The position numbers and the translations under genes were made by a program. From positions 380,195 through 444,194 of the forward strand of contig DF820463.1 of the NCBI GenBank assembly GCA_000739535.1: a stretch of DNA of 64,000 nt, written 5' to 3'. A model generated the notes under the pieces. That model was given only the letters and a program-made list of their open reading frames with translations, was not told the origin of the DNA and made no database searches. Positions within the stretch are counted from its first letter, which is position 1, and each line of letters opens with the position of its first letter. The stretch comes from Candidatus Vecturithrix granuli. GTDB lineage: Bacteria; Moduliflexota; Moduliflexia; Moduliflexales; Moduliflexaceae. Of the stretch, positions 1 to 8,720 are shown piece after piece.

Positions 1-227
1 TATGACGTGAATAAGATCATTAATTTCCCATCTTTCTCCTTCATTCGGAAATAACATTTCAGATCCACAACATGAGGGTGTTCATCTCTCTGCTTTGATG
101 GGTTGTAAACTTCTGAAAACGCGCCCTTTTCCCTTTCTCCTTCCTAAAAATTTTTTATGGAATAGAACTTGCACAATAGTAAAAGTAGAAAAATTCAGGA
201 ATTTGTATTCTTCGAACATAAAAAAAG

Positions 228-256
228 TTGCAACTTTCTTAACAACGTTGTATCAT
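228..256 (+). promoter_or_regulatory. Candidate sigma70 promoter of the OmpA-like gene
   Basis: TTGCAA at 228-233 and TATCAT at 251-256 are separated by 17 bases and lie about 100 bases before the chosen start codon at 356. The rest of 1-355 is AT-rich and shows no gene I can support. The match is by eye only. Confidence 0.4.
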
Positions 257-355
257 GTAGAAAGATGTTTGAGGAGTTACAGCATGTCTTATAAAAATAG
301 AGGCTCATGTTCACAAGACATGTTGTCTTTATCAGTATTCAGGAGGAATAGATTT

Positions 356-1576
356 ATGAAAAATTTTAGAGTATATCAATGTGGTATCTTTATTCTTGTG
401 GGATTGCTTTTACTGGGAAGCGCGGGTCAGAGTTTTGCTCAGGTTCGTCCGCGAGAATCAGCCCCGGAAACACGCAAAATTGTGCCGCAGCCCAGAGACA
501 ATATTACGGTGGATTTGTGGTTTGACAAACAATGCGGGGCCTCGTATCGGCAGGGTGAAAAAATTATGATTAATTTTCGCACAAATGTCGATGCATACCT
601 GACACTCTATGATATTGATACCCGTGGAGAGGTTTCTGTGCTGTTCCCAAACCGCCATTATCCGAATAATTTTGTACGAGGCGGGGCGACTTACACGATT
701 CCGACGCCGAATTATTCGTATGATCTGATTGTTGAAGGCCCGGAAGGCATTGAATATGTAGATGCGGTGGCGTCAACAGACCCATATTATCAATGGGAAT
801 ACAATCGAGGCGAACCGCAGTGGCTGCGCGACTGGGGGTTAAAAGGCCGAAGCGTCAATAGAGAACCCTCTAAGAACTATAAGCGCAGTGCGGAATATCA
901 AAATCGTCCACAGGAATTTGGTTCTGAAGGGGAACAAAGTTTAGCAAGAAATTTTTCGCTGTCCGGTCAATTACGCGAAGATATCAAAGCTAAGATTGTT
1001 ACCCGGCCGCGTGTGGTTGAAAGTCCGCGCCAGGAAGATTACGGCACTGCGACCTGTTATTTCTATGTGGTCGGGTATCCAGGCCAGCCACAGCCGTATC
1101 CGACGCAGCCGCCGTATCCGCCGCAGCCCTATCCCTCGCGCGAAGAGTATCTGCGGCAGCAGCAGCAGGATTTTCAGCGGATTCCCGGGTTTGATGCCAG
1201 ATTATCAGGCGAACGATTGCTGGTGATGATTCCGAATACGATCCTCTTTGATTTCGACTCGTATGCGTTACGTTATGAAGCGCGCCTGGATTTGGATCGA
1301 GTGACAGATATCCTGCTGCGCTACCCTGAAACGACGATCGTTGTCGCTGGCCATACTGATAGTATTGGTGATGAGAATTATAATCAGCGACTTTCCGAAT
1401 ACCGGGCGCAATCGGTCGCGAATTATCTCGTAAGTCGGGGAGTTCAATCCTATCGAATCAGCGCGGTTGGTTACGGCGAGAGCATGCCGATGGCCTCAAA
1501 CGCCACTGAAAGCGGACGGCAGCGCAATCGCCGGGTCGAACTGGAAATTCGCGTGAATCCAAAATACGGTATGTAA
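356..1576 (+). CDS. OmpA-like cell envelope protein with DUF4384 domain
   Basis: The 406-residue protein starts at ATG 356 because AGGAGG lies at 341-346 and a signal peptide follows directly (hydrophobic core, then SFAQ, cleavage near residue 27). An upstream in-frame start at 95 would add 87 residues with no ribosome site. Residues about 45-150 match the DUF4384 pattern (LWFDKQCGASYRQGE, then VLFPNRHYPNN), a domain usually found in exported proteins. A proline/tyrosine-rich linker rich in PYP and PQP follows. The last ~110 residues form an OmpA C-terminal peptidoglycan-binding domain (ILFDFDSYAL, then VAGHTDSIGDENYN, then ending RQRNRRVE). Likely role: an outer-membrane or periplasmic protein tethered to peptidoglycan. 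No beta-barrel is evident, so it is not a classical OmpA porin. Confidence 0.88.
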   Translation: MKNFRVYQCGIFILVGLLLLGSAGQSFAQVRPRESAPETRKIVPQPRDNITVDLWFDKQCGASYRQGEKIMINFRTNVDAYLTLYDIDTRGEVSVLFPNRHYPNNFVRGGATYTIPTPNYSYDLIVEGPEGIEYVDAVASTDPYYQWEYNRGEPQWLRDWGLKGRSVNREPSKNYKRSAEYQNRPQEFGSEGEQSLARNFSLSGQLREDIKAKIVTRPRVVESPRQEDYGTATCYFYVVGYPGQPQPYPTQPPYPPQPYPSREEYLRQQQQDFQRIPGFDARLSGERLLVMIPNTILFDFDSYALRYEARLDLDRVTDILLRYPETTIVVAGHTDSIGDENYNQRLSEYRAQSVANYLVSRGVQSYRISAVGYGESMPMASNATESGRQRNRRVELEIRVNPKYGM

Positions 1577-1590
1577 CTTGTACTCGACGC

Positions 1591-1621
1591 TCCCTGTCAA
1601 GGTTCTGAAACCTGGCAGGGA
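1591..1621. repeat. Short imperfect inverted repeat after the OmpA-like gene
   Basis: TCCCTGTCAAGGTT and AACCTGGCAGGGA flank a short loop 14 bases after the stop codon. The core CTGTCA-GGTT resembles the perfect hairpin at 61036-61070. It may act as a weak terminator, but no T-tract follows. Confidence 0.45.
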
Positions 1622-1654
1622 TTTAAAACATCCAATCTCAAAACACCTTATCCT

Positions 1655-1691
1655 CGGATTGAAGGACTCAACGACTATTTCCTTCAATCCG
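1655..1691. repeat. Perfect 12-bp inverted repeat
   Basis: CGGATTGAAGGA (1655-1666) is repeated in reverse complement at 1680-1691 around a 13-base loop. It lies in the 412-base gap between the OmpA-like gene and the next gene, which holds three hairpins and a MITE-like element but no credible coding sequence. Confidence 0.6.
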
Positions 1692-1817
1692 GGGTTGTTA
1701 TCTCTCAATCACCTTCTTTCTTGTTGTATCTTTCCTTTCTTCCTAAGAGCAATCAGAAATTTTCAACCGTATGAAGTTTCTCCTTGACTGTAAAAGGAAA
1801 ATTTTCGATAATATGAT

Positions 1818-1947
1818 AACGTGAGTTCGGGATAAGAAAAACGCCGTAAAAGTCTCAAAAGGACGGGACCTGGTAGCCCAGGGTTCACCCCCTGGGCTAC
1901 CAGATTTCGCCCCGTTGGGGCTTAAAAACTTATCTCGAACTTACGTT
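1818..1947. mobile_element. MITE-like element, family 1, copy A
   Basis: The 130-bp element has terminal inverted repeats AACGTGAGTTCGGGATAAG and CTTATCTCGAACTTACGTT (17 of 19 match). It is flanked by direct repeats ATGAT (1813-1817 and 1948-1952) that look like a target-site duplication. The interior holds a perfect 12-bp stem (GGTAGCCCAGGG with its complement) and codes for nothing. A second copy with the same ends but a different interior lies at 35308-35439. It is a non-autonomous element by structure, and no transposase is in the window. Confidence 0.72.
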
Positions 1948-1988
1948 ATGATAAAACGTGGTATGCTTCAAGAAAGGGGGATAGAGAG

Positions 1989-2297
1989 ATGGAAGAAGTC
2001 AAGCTCAATAAATTAACCGCCACATTTGATAAATATGCTGGCCGCCAGGCAAATTTCAGCGTAGAACACAAAGAGTATAAAGTCCACGTGAACGGATTGC
2101 TTCAGAAAAACGATAAGCAGTATTGGTTTACAAATGGCGCAGGGAAAGTGATTATTGAGAAAAAGACATCCGGAAGCATGATGACCCTTAAGGGCACTTA
2201 CAACGTATTTTCTGTGAAATTTATGATTGGCGATACGATGATGGCGGAGTTTGAAATTCCGACTAAAGGCACGCTCCGGTTCGGGGTATCCGAGTAA
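1989..2297 (+). CDS. Small protein of unknown function
   Basis: The 102-residue protein starts at ATG 1989 with AAAGGGGG about 12 bases upstream. I do not recognise a family. It has no signal peptide or membrane segment and is rich in Lys, Thr and alternating hydrophobic positions, which suggests a small beta-rich cytoplasmic protein. It ends 15 bases before the YjbQ-family gene on the same strand, so the two are probably co-transcribed. Coding is supported by the ribosome site and the tight spacing. Confidence 0.65.
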   Translation: MEEVKLNKLTATFDKYAGRQANFSVEHKEYKVHVNGLLQKNDKQYWFTNGAGKVIIEKKTSGSMMTLKGTYNVFSVKFMIGDTMMAEFEIPTKGTLRFGVSE

Positions 2298-2312
2298 AAG
2301 AGGGCTTGAACG

Positions 2313-2726
2313 ATGAAATTTCATACAAAATATCTGACGATCAATACAACAAAACATCGAGAATATCTGAATATCACATCCGAAGTGGAAGCCACTCTAT
2401 ACGAAAGCGGAATTCGGGAAGGCATGATTTTAGTTTCTGCCATGCACATTACCGCCGCAGTGTACGTGAATGACTCGGAAAGCGGTTTAATTCAGGATAT
2501 TGATGACTGGTTAGAAGAGCTTGCGCCCTTTCGACCGGATTACCGCCATCATCGAACTGGCGAAACCAACGGCGACAGCCATTTGAAAAGTTTGTTGATG
2601 CACCATGAAGTGATTGTGCCGGTAACAAATGGACGTCTTGATTTCGGCCCCTGGCAGCAGATTTATTACGCCGAATTTGACGGGCAGCGACCGAAACGCC
2701 TGATTATCAAAGTGATGGGCGAATAA
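2313..2726 (+). CDS. YjbQ/UPF0047 family protein
   Basis: The 137-residue protein has the full length of the YjbQ (UPF0047) family. Characteristic stretches are [19 protein letters not shown], the His-rich [18 protein letters not shown] and a C-terminal [21 protein letters not shown] (family pattern G-x-W-Q-x-I/V-x-x-x-E-x-D/xGPR). Members bind metal through conserved His residues, and some can replace thiamine-phosphate synthase activity weakly in vivo. The physiological role is unsettled. It lies immediately downstream of the small unknown gene. Confidence 0.85.
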   Translation: MKFHTKYLTINTTKHREYLNITSEVEATLYESGIREGMILVSAMHITAAVYVNDSESGLIQDIDDWLEELAPFRPDYRHHRTGETNGDSHLKSLLMHHEVIVPVTNGRLDFGPWQQIYYAEFDGQRPKRLIIKVMGE

Positions 2727-2736
2727 AGAGAAAGAC

Positions 2737-2791
2737 GTTCGTAGTAAACGCTTCAGCGTTTTCAGAAGCCGCTAAAGCAGCTACTACAAAC
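2737..2791. repeat. GTAGTA palindromic repeat, copy 1
   Basis: GTTCGTAGTAAACGCTT opens the element and its near reverse complement (AAGCAGCTACTACAAAC) closes it. A related copy is at 4979-5033. It sits between the convergent YjbQ-family and MFS genes, where a hairpin could serve as a bidirectional terminator. Confidence 0.6.
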
Positions 2792-2816
2792 CCATTAAGA
2801 TTCACTTTATAAGGTA

Positions 2817-4142
2817 CTACGAACTCGTGTTGCCTTTCTTTATTTCTGTCAAATATCGGGCTTCTTGTTTCGCTTGCTCTTCATCAACAAAATAAAACAA
2901 TACGCCGCCAGCTAAAAAGAGCAGGGCAATAGAAGTAATGCTCAAACGGGAGGCGAAATCACTGCTATATCCTAATACCCGGATGATAATTCCGGTTCCT
3001 CCCATGAGCAGCGGTCCAAAAAACGTCGCAAATTTGCCGAGCATATCGTAAAATCCGAAAAATTCTCCGGATTTATCTGCTGGAATAATTCTGGCGTAAA
3101 AGGAACGGCTTAAAGCCTGAATCCCTCCTTGTACCAGTCCGATCATGATTGCCAACAGATAAAATTCACGTTTATCTTGCATGAAGGCGGCCCAGATAGA
3201 AATCAAGAAATACACAGCAATGCCAAAGAAAATTCCACGTCGGGCGCCAATTTTGCTGCCTAACACCCCAAAGACAATTGCCGCCGGAAAACCTACAAAC
3301 TGGGTAATGAGCAAAGCTTTGATCAAATCATTGGAATCAAATCCGATCGAAAGCCCGTAATCAACCGCCATACGAATGATTGTGTCGACCCCATCGATAT
3401 ACAGCCAATAGGCTGCCAGAAACAGGAAGGTGGATTTCAGATGGCGAAATTCCTGAAAGGTATCGCGTAATTGCAAAAATCCGGCCTTAACCAGGTTTGT
3501 TCCTGGTTTTGCTTTGGCGCTCGGCGGTTCTTTCACAAATAAAAAGAGGGGAATGGAAAACAGAGCCCACCAGAGGCCGACCGTCAAAAAAGCAAAATTG
3601 ACTGCACTTTCAGCATTTGCAAAGCCAAATGCTGTTGGGCGCAACGCCATCCACACATTCAGGGCAAAGAGCAGTCCTCCGCCAAGATAACCTAAAGAAT
3701 AACCCAACGAAGAAACAAAATCTAATTTCTCTTCCGCTGCGACGCCCGGCAGTAAAGCATCGTAAAAAATGTTGGCCCCGGTAAATCCCATGGAACTGAA
3801 CACATACAGCATGACCGCCAGCAACCAATTGCCCATTGACACCAGATAAAGGGCGGAGGTCATGACAACCCCCATATAGGCAAAAAACATCAAAAACTTC
3901 TTTTTGGCAGTGCCTTTATCTGCAATGGCTCCCAGGATTGGCGCGAAACAGGCCATGAGAATCCCGGCCAATGAATTGGCGACTCCGAGGCGAGCAGTGC
4001 TTGTTGTCGGATCAACGCCAGCGCTCCAAAACTGTTTAAAAAAGATCGGAAAAAATCCGGCCATCACCGTCGTGGCATACGCCGAATTCGCCCAATCATA
4101 TATTCCCCATGAAATCACAGCTTTCTTGCCGTCAAATTGCAT
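2817..4142 (-). CDS. MFS transporter, UMF1/Atg22-like
   Basis: The 441-residue integral membrane protein has about 12 hydrophobic segments. The N-terminal GIYDWANSAYATTV is the hallmark of the UMF1 branch of the major facilitator superfamily (related to yeast vacuolar Atg22). An acidic/basic loop AIADKGTAKKKF follows TM2, as is usual in the superfamily. Family members are annotated as effluxers, some for amino acids or small solutes, but the substrate cannot be told from sequence. The gene stands alone, convergent with the YjbQ-family gene and downstream of the kinase gene on the same strand with a 182-base gap. Confidence 0.82.
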   Translation of the reverse strand: MQFDGKKAVISWGIYDWANSAYATTVMAGFFPIFFKQFWSAGVDPTTSTARLGVANSLAGILMACFAPILGAIADKGTAKKKFLMFFAYMGVVMTSALYLVSMGNWLLAVMLYVFSSMGFTGANIFYDALLPGVAAEEKLDFVSSLGYSLGYLGGGLLFALNVWMALRPTAFGFANAESAVNFAFLTVGLWWALFSIPLFLFVKEPPSAKAKPGTNLVKAGFLQLRDTFQEFRHLKSTFLFLAAYWLYIDGVDTIIRMAVDYGLSIGFDSNDLIKALLITQFVGFPAAIVFGVLGSKIGARRGIFFGIAVYFLISIWAAFMQDKREFYLLAIMIGLVQGGIQALSRSFYARIIPADKSGEFFGFYDMLGKFATFFGPLLMGGTGIIIRVLGYSSDFASRLSITSIALLFLAGGVLFYFVDEEQAKQEARYLTEIKKGNTSS

Positions 4143-4324
4143 AGAACCATACTCCTACATGAAAGGTTAATGAAATGCTCGCTGTTCATGACTCATCATA
4201 AGACGCAGGATTGGAAATATTCCACATCTTGCCCATTCAAAATGGAAAGAGTAACACTCATTATTTATTTACGATCCTGTCAAGTACCTTTACCGTGGTT
4301 TTCAAAATATTTTAAGAAGAGTTT

Positions 4325-4960
4325 TTACTCAAAGACCACGATCTCCTTACCATGTAGCTTATATAACACCCTGTTCGCAATCATTTCAAGGTGAGTGTTC
4401 GCCGTTACAAAGTTAAGATTGTCGGTTGGCACAGTCAGCACAGGGCAGAGCGTAAAATGATCCATCCAGGTTTCATATAAGGCATTCAACTGTGTCAGGT
4501 ATTCGGCCGAAATAGTTTGTTCGTAATCGCGGCCCCGCTGACGGATACGTTCTTGCAGTACCGAAACCGAGGCTTGTAAATAAATCACCAGGTCAGGAGG
4601 AGGGAGGATCGTGATCACGGTTTGATACAAATCCCAATAGCTGCGCCAATCCCGGTCGCTGATATATCCCTGTTGCAGGAGATTGCGGGCGAAGATTTCC
4701 GCGTCTTCATACACAGTACGATCCTGGAGCACTGTTCCGGGACGTTCAATAATCTGGCGGTGATGGCTCAGGCGTTTAGCAAGAAAAAAAATCTGGGAGT
4801 GAAAACTCCAGGCGCGCATATCCTGATAAAAATCGGCCAGATAGGGATTCGCGTCCACCGCCTCATAAAACGGTTCCCAACCCATGTACTCGCTCAACAA
4901 CCTGGTCAAGGTGGATTTTCCCACGCCCACGTTGCCAGCCACGGCAATAAACGTTTTCAT
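4325..4960 (-). CDS. Deoxynucleoside kinase
   Basis: The 211-residue cytoplasmic enzyme carries the P-loop GNVGVGKST at residues 9-17, the LQDRTVYEDAEIFA block (the DR[ST] substrate/catalytic motif of deoxynucleoside kinases) and a lid-type RIRQRGRDYE. Length and motifs fit the dCK/dGK/dNK family, which phosphorylates deoxynucleosides in salvage. Which base is preferred cannot be told. The start at 4960 gives a methionine four residues before the first beta strand, as usual. It lies divergent from the SpoIIE-type gene. Confidence 0.85.
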   Translation of the reverse strand: MKTFIAVAGNVGVGKSTLTRLLSEYMGWEPFYEAVDANPYLADFYQDMRAWSFHSQIFFLAKRLSHHRQIIERPGTVLQDRTVYEDAEIFARNLLQQGYISDRDWRSYWDLYQTVITILPPPDLVIYLQASVSVLQERIRQRGRDYEQTISAEYLTQLNALYETWMDHFTLCPVLTVPTDNLNFVTANTHLEMIANRVLYKLHGKEIVVFE

Positions 4961-4978
4961 TGAATGATTTCTCCATAA

Positions 4979-5033
4979 GTTTGTAGTAAATGCTTTAGTG
5001 TTTTATCTTGCCGTTAAAGCGGCTACTACGAAC
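4979..5033. repeat. GTAGTA palindromic repeat, copy 2
   Basis: GTTTGTAGTAAATGCTTTAG pairs with AAAGCGGCTACTACGAAC. It is the same family as 2737-2791. It lies in the 372-base gap between the divergent kinase and phosphatase genes. The remainder of that gap (to 5332) is AT-rich and presumably holds both promoters. A TTGACA is visible at 5243-5248, but I see no convincing -10 partner. Confidence 0.6.
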
Positions 5034-5332
5034 CTGATTTTCTTATGTACGTGTAAAAAACTGAGTTTTTTCGAAAAATAATGAACACTTTTTTGAGTCA
5101 AGGAAAATGTGGTCCGAGAAGCACGAAGTTCTGAATCACAGAAAAATGAGGATACTCCTTTTCTGGTTTAGTGCGTCTAAAAGGAGTAAATTTCATTCTT
5201 TCTACAAATCCGAGGGCGAAATAGAAAATCACAAATTAGCACTTGACAATTCTGAATTGCTGCATAACGTGAAAAATTATTTATGAAATCCATTAGATAT
5301 GTATTGATAAGCTTATGACAACGAGGATCGCT

Positions 5333-6616
5333 ATGGATACAGCCCAAATTCATCTCTTGATTGTAGAACAGAATGACACCGCCTCTAATTCATTAACAAG
5401 TGTTTGCCAACAATTGAACTATCACGTCACTTCAGTTCCGGAGGTTGCCCAGGCTTTAAACATACTGCCTGTTCGGGAAAAAACGTTTTCTCAGTCGCCT
5501 GTGTTCGATCTGATCGTGTTTGGGGCTGAGGTGCCTGAGCAAGAGATTTGCCCGTTTCTGGAAAGAATCCAAACCTTCCCTGAGGTCAATGACATTCCGA
5601 CGCTAGTCGCTGCCCATCGTGAAGATACGAAGAAGGTTGTCGCCTGTCTTGAAAAAGGTGCGACGGACTATCTTTTTGATACACATCCCCCTCTGCTATT
5701 AAAAACCCGCATTGATGATTGCGTCGAAATGAAACGGCTGCGCGACCAGGCGCAAACCCATTTAGGGTTGTTACAGCTTGAGCGCGATATGCAAATCGGA
5801 CGCAAGATTCAGACCGATTTTTTACCCAATGTCAATAAATTACCGCGTCCAACCGGGTGGGACATTGTGGCGAAATTTCATCCAGCGCGTCAGGTGGCTG
5901 GTGACTTTTTTGACGCCTTTCCTGTGGGGCGCGATAAAGTCGGGTTGGTCATCGCTGATGTCTGTGATAAAGGGGTTGGGCCGGCGATTTTTATGTCGCT
6001 GAGCCGCAGCCTGCTGCGAGCATTCGCCGAACAACATCGCCCGTTAAATTGGTTGGATAGTCTCACTGGCGAGCTTCCCGCCGAAGAAGTCCAAAAACGG
6101 ATGAAACGCCAGCGTATGCTGCTCTCCGGCGGCACCAGCGCATTGTTGGCGGTTGAATTGACGAATAAATATATTTGTGAAAATCACGGGGATATGAACA
6201 TGTTTGCGACTCTATTTTTTGGAGTGCTTGATCCGGCGACCGGGACGCTGACTTACGTGAATGGCGGACACGATTCGCCGATCATTATTGATTCAACCGG
6301 AAATGTCAAAACCCGCCTGCACCCCACCGGCCCGGCCATCGGCGTAATGTCTGATGTGGATTTTGATATTGAACAAACCACTTTAGACCCTGGCGACCTG
6401 GTGATGATGTTCACCGATGGCGTGACGGATGCCTTGAACCCCCAGGGAGAACAATTTGGAGAAGAGCGTTTGATCTCCTTGTTACAGCAACCCATTGTTT
6501 CAGTCAAGGACATGCTGGATCAGATTGTTGAGAATCTCAAAACCCACATCGCTGAAGCGGACCAGTTTGATGATATTACAATGCTGGCGGCGCGTCATAA
6601 CCCGAAATCGACTTAA
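5333..6616 (+). CDS. SpoIIE/RsbU-type PP2C phosphatase with degenerate receiver domain
   Basis: The 427-residue protein is taken from ATG 5333, which has ACGAGG at 5321-5326. ATG 5315 has no site. Residues 5-120 have a response-regulator fold pattern, but the phospho-acceptor position is Gly64 (D59-LIVF-G64) and the conserved Lys-Pro is replaced by THPP, so it is a pseudo-receiver. A helical linker (LLQLERDMQIGRKIQ) leads to a PP2C domain of the SpoIIE class at about 185-420, with metal-binding Asp in VAGDFFDAF and IADVCDKGVGPA and a later MMFTDGVTDALN. Such enzymes dephosphorylate anti-anti-sigma (STAS) proteins in partner switching. No STAS or RsbW protein is nearby. It is the first gene of a long co-directional block. 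Confidence 0.85.
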   Translation: MDTAQIHLLIVEQNDTASNSLTSVCQQLNYHVTSVPEVAQALNILPVREKTFSQSPVFDLIVFGAEVPEQEICPFLERIQTFPEVNDIPTLVAAHREDTKKVVACLEKGATDYLFDTHPPLLLKTRIDDCVEMKRLRDQAQTHLGLLQLERDMQIGRKIQTDFLPNVNKLPRPTGWDIVAKFHPARQVAGDFFDAFPVGRDKVGLVIADVCDKGVGPAIFMSLSRSLLRAFAEQHRPLNWLDSLTGELPAEEVQKRMKRQRMLLSGGTSALLAVELTNKYICENHGDMNMFATLFFGVLDPATGTLTYVNGGHDSPIIIDSTGNVKTRLHPTGPAIGVMSDVDFDIEQTTLDPGDLVMMFTDGVTDALNPQGEQFGEERLISLLQQPIVSVKDMLDQIVENLKTHIAEADQFDDITMLAARHNPKST

Positions 6617-6641
6617 AGATGGTAGATGAAGGAGGGATTTT

Positions 6642-6986
6642 ATGCCAGGATTTTATGAGCATTTGCTGGATGAACTGGACTCCCAGGGGCCGCAAGATGG
6701 ATTCTCCTCTGTTGATCTGTTGAACTTCCCTCCGGCCATCGCATCACTGATGGGGAGAATTATGCGCAAAAACGGGATGACCTTTGCTGAAATCTCCGAT
6801 GAATTACAGCTATCATCAGAAATGACCCAAAAAATTCTTGATGCCCTTCTATTGAAGGGATTTCTGCGCCAGGTACCTGACCCTCAGGACAACATTGTGT
6901 ATAAAACGAAATTTACACCAAAAACCAGAAGACGTGATCCACACCCAAGAGGACAATCTTTTTTAGACGACCTAATGAAAGAATAG
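6642..6986 (+). CDS. Small winged-helix protein
   Basis: The 114-residue protein has a strong ribosome site (GAAGGAGGG, about 6 bases before ATG 6642). Residues about 28-85 have a winged helix-turn-helix pattern: a helix around LMGRIMRKNG, then MTFAEISDELQLSSEMTQKI, LDALLLKGFLRQV and a wing ending IVYKT. The C-terminus is basic and disordered (KTRRRDPHPRGQS) and ends with an amphipathic FLDDLMKE. It could bind DNA or be a protein-interaction wing. It lies 25 bases downstream of the phosphatase and probably belongs to the same operon. Confidence 0.72.
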   Translation: MPGFYEHLLDELDSQGPQDGFSSVDLLNFPPAIASLMGRIMRKNGMTFAEISDELQLSSEMTQKILDALLLKGFLRQVPDPQDNIVYKTKFTPKTRRRDPHPRGQSFLDDLMKE

Positions 6987-7077
6987 CGAGTAATCAATCC
7001 TGTGATCAGTATAAGAGTGTGAGCAGGGTGAAATATTGCATTTTCAACATTTTCAATTCAACACAAGGAGGAAAATT

Positions 7078-7833
7078 ATGTCAAAGATAATATCGATTCA
7101 TTCTTTTCGAGGGGGAACGGGGAAATCGAATACAACCGCCAATCTTTCGTTATTGTTAGCAGATCAGGGACTGCGGGTTGGCATCGTGGATACGGATATT
7201 CAATCTCCTGGCATCCATGTGCTGTTGGGGTTAGATCCGAATGATATGGTCCATACGTTAAATGACTACCTGTGGGGAAAATGTGAACTGGCTGAGGCAG
7301 CGCACGATATGAGTTCGCACCTCGGCTTGAAGAGCGGCGGACAGATTTTTTTAATTCCTTCGAGCATGAAAGCCAATGATATTGCGCGAATTCTCAAGGA
7401 AGGGTATGATGTCGGGCTGTTAAACGATGGCTTTAATAATGTACTCGATGATCTGGAGTTAGATGTATTGATGATCGATACCCACCCTGGTTTGAATGAG
7501 GAAACGTTGCTTTCGATTGCGATCTCTGATGCGCTAGTGCTGATCATGCGCCCTGATCAGCAAGATATTCAGGGAACCGCCGTGACGATCGATGTCGCCC
7601 GTAAGTTGAGTGTGCCCAATTTATTGCTCGTCGTCAATAAAGCGCCGGATGTGTATGATTTTGATCAACTCAAACGCGATATGGAAAAAGTCTATGACTG
7701 TCCGGTCGCGGCGATTCTTCCCCATTCTGACGAAATGATGGTGTTGGGAGGAAAAGGGGTGTTTTCCTTAAGTTTTCCGGATCACCCTGTGACGTTAAAA
7801 TTGAAACAGGTTGCCGCTCAGTTAATGGCGTAA
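7078..7833 (+). CDS. MinD/ParA-like P-loop ATPase
   Basis: The 251-residue protein is taken from ATG 7078 because AAGGAGG stands at 7065-7071. An in-frame start at 7036 lacks a site. The deviant Walker A motif is RGGTGKSN at 11-18: the P-loop Lys16 is present, but the family signature lysine is Arg11 and the usual Thr is Asn18. The switch region VDTDIQSPG and the DVLMIDTHPGL strand (Walker B) fit MinD/ParA/CpaE-type SIMIBI ATPases. It lacks an obvious C-terminal amphipathic membrane helix. The next gene is a paralogue with the same length and segment order, for example NDYLWGKC against NNYLWGKC. It is probably part of a localisation or signalling module with the phosphatase and the large membrane protein. 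Confidence 0.85.
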   Translation: MSKIISIHSFRGGTGKSNTTANLSLLLADQGLRVGIVDTDIQSPGIHVLLGLDPNDMVHTLNDYLWGKCELAEAAHDMSSHLGLKSGGQIFLIPSSMKANDIARILKEGYDVGLLNDGFNNVLDDLELDVLMIDTHPGLNEETLLSIAISDALVLIMRPDQQDIQGTAVTIDVARKLSVPNLLLVVNKAPDVYDFDQLKRDMEKVYDCPVAAILPHSDEMMVLGGKGVFSLSFPDHPVTLKLKQVAAQLMA

Positions 7834-7938
7834 TTACGCACAGCATCCTGGTTCTCTGACAAGAGAACGTTTTCAATCGTAACCTGACTCATAAAACGAT
7901 GCAGGGTTCCGTGTAACACCTTCTCCTGGAGAAAAGGC

Positions 7939-8697
7939 ATGACGAAGATCATCATGATTCATTCGTTTCGTCGCGGAGTGGGACGCTCGACGATGATCGC
8001 AAATAGTGCGGCGTTATTAGCATTGGAAGGCAAACGGGTGGGGGTGATTGATACGAATATTCAATCTCCCTCGCTTCACTTTTTTTTCCGCCTAAGCGAG
8101 GCAGATATCGGCTGGTCGCTCAACAATTATTTGTGGGGAAAATGTACGCTCGCTCAGGCAATGTATAATGTGACACCTCAGCAAGACTCGGTCGAAATTC
8201 CGGGACAGATTTTTCTCATTCCAGGCACTTGTCAGACCCATGAAATCGCAAGAGTGTTGAGTAACAGCTATAGCTTCCATTCCTTGAATGCTGATATAGA
8301 ATCATGGGCCGAAGATCTCCAATTAGATGTGCTCTTTATTGACCCACGGTCTGGTTTAATCGAGATGACCCTGGCGTCTATTGCGATTGCTGATACCCTG
8401 GTGGTGTTGATGCGTCTTGATCGGCAGGATTTTGAAGGTACAGGAATGATGCTCCATCTGCTTCGGAAGATCGATGTTTCGGAGGTGCTCCTTGTGGTCA
8501 ATGAAGTTCCGAAAGAGTATGAGTTGAATGTCATCAGAAAAGAGGTCGGACAAAAATTACAACATGATGTGGCCGCAGTTATTCCTCATTCTCGAAAGCT
8601 GCTGGCACTGGGGAGTAATGGTTTGTATGCGTTGCGCTACCCTGACGATCCTTTGACAGATTTATACAGACAGATTGCTAAAAAGTTGCTTATCTAA
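7939..8697 (+). CDS. MinD/ParA-like paralogue with broken P-loop
   Basis: The 252-residue protein aligns along its length with its upstream neighbour (HSFR at 8-11, DTNIQSP, NNYLWGKC, IFLIPGTCQTHEIAR, DVLFIDPRSGL). Its Walker A is RRGVGRST at 11-18: the catalytic P-loop lysine is Arg16 and the second Gly is Arg12. Nucleotide hydrolysis is therefore unlikely in the usual way. It may be a regulatory partner that heterodimerises with the intact paralogue, as pseudo-ATPases often do (inference). A GGAG lies just upstream of ATG 7939. The 105-base gap from the first paralogue holds nothing I recognise. Confidence 0.82.
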   Translation: MTKIIMIHSFRRGVGRSTMIANSAALLALEGKRVGVIDTNIQSPSLHFFFRLSEADIGWSLNNYLWGKCTLAQAMYNVTPQQDSVEIPGQIFLIPGTCQTHEIARVLSNSYSFHSLNADIESWAEDLQLDVLFIDPRSGLIEMTLASIAIADTLVVLMRLDRQDFEGTGMMLHLLRKIDVSEVLLVVNEVPKEYELNVIRKEVGQKLQHDVAAVIPHSRKLLALGSNGLYALRYPDDPLTDLYRQIAKKLLI

Positions 8698-8720
8698 ACC
8701 TGGCGAATGTTGGAAGAGAT

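Noticed and set aside
95-355. N-terminal extension of the OmpA-like protein
   Set aside because: No ribosome site at 95, atypical residues, and a clear AGGAGG plus signal peptide at 356.
1578-1787. Possible 69-residue gene after the OmpA-like gene
   Set aside because: It overlaps two hairpins, has no ribosome site and shows low-complexity composition.
4137-4394. Plus-strand reading frame between the MFS and kinase genes
   Set aside because: It overlaps both minus-strand genes and lacks a family match or ribosome site.
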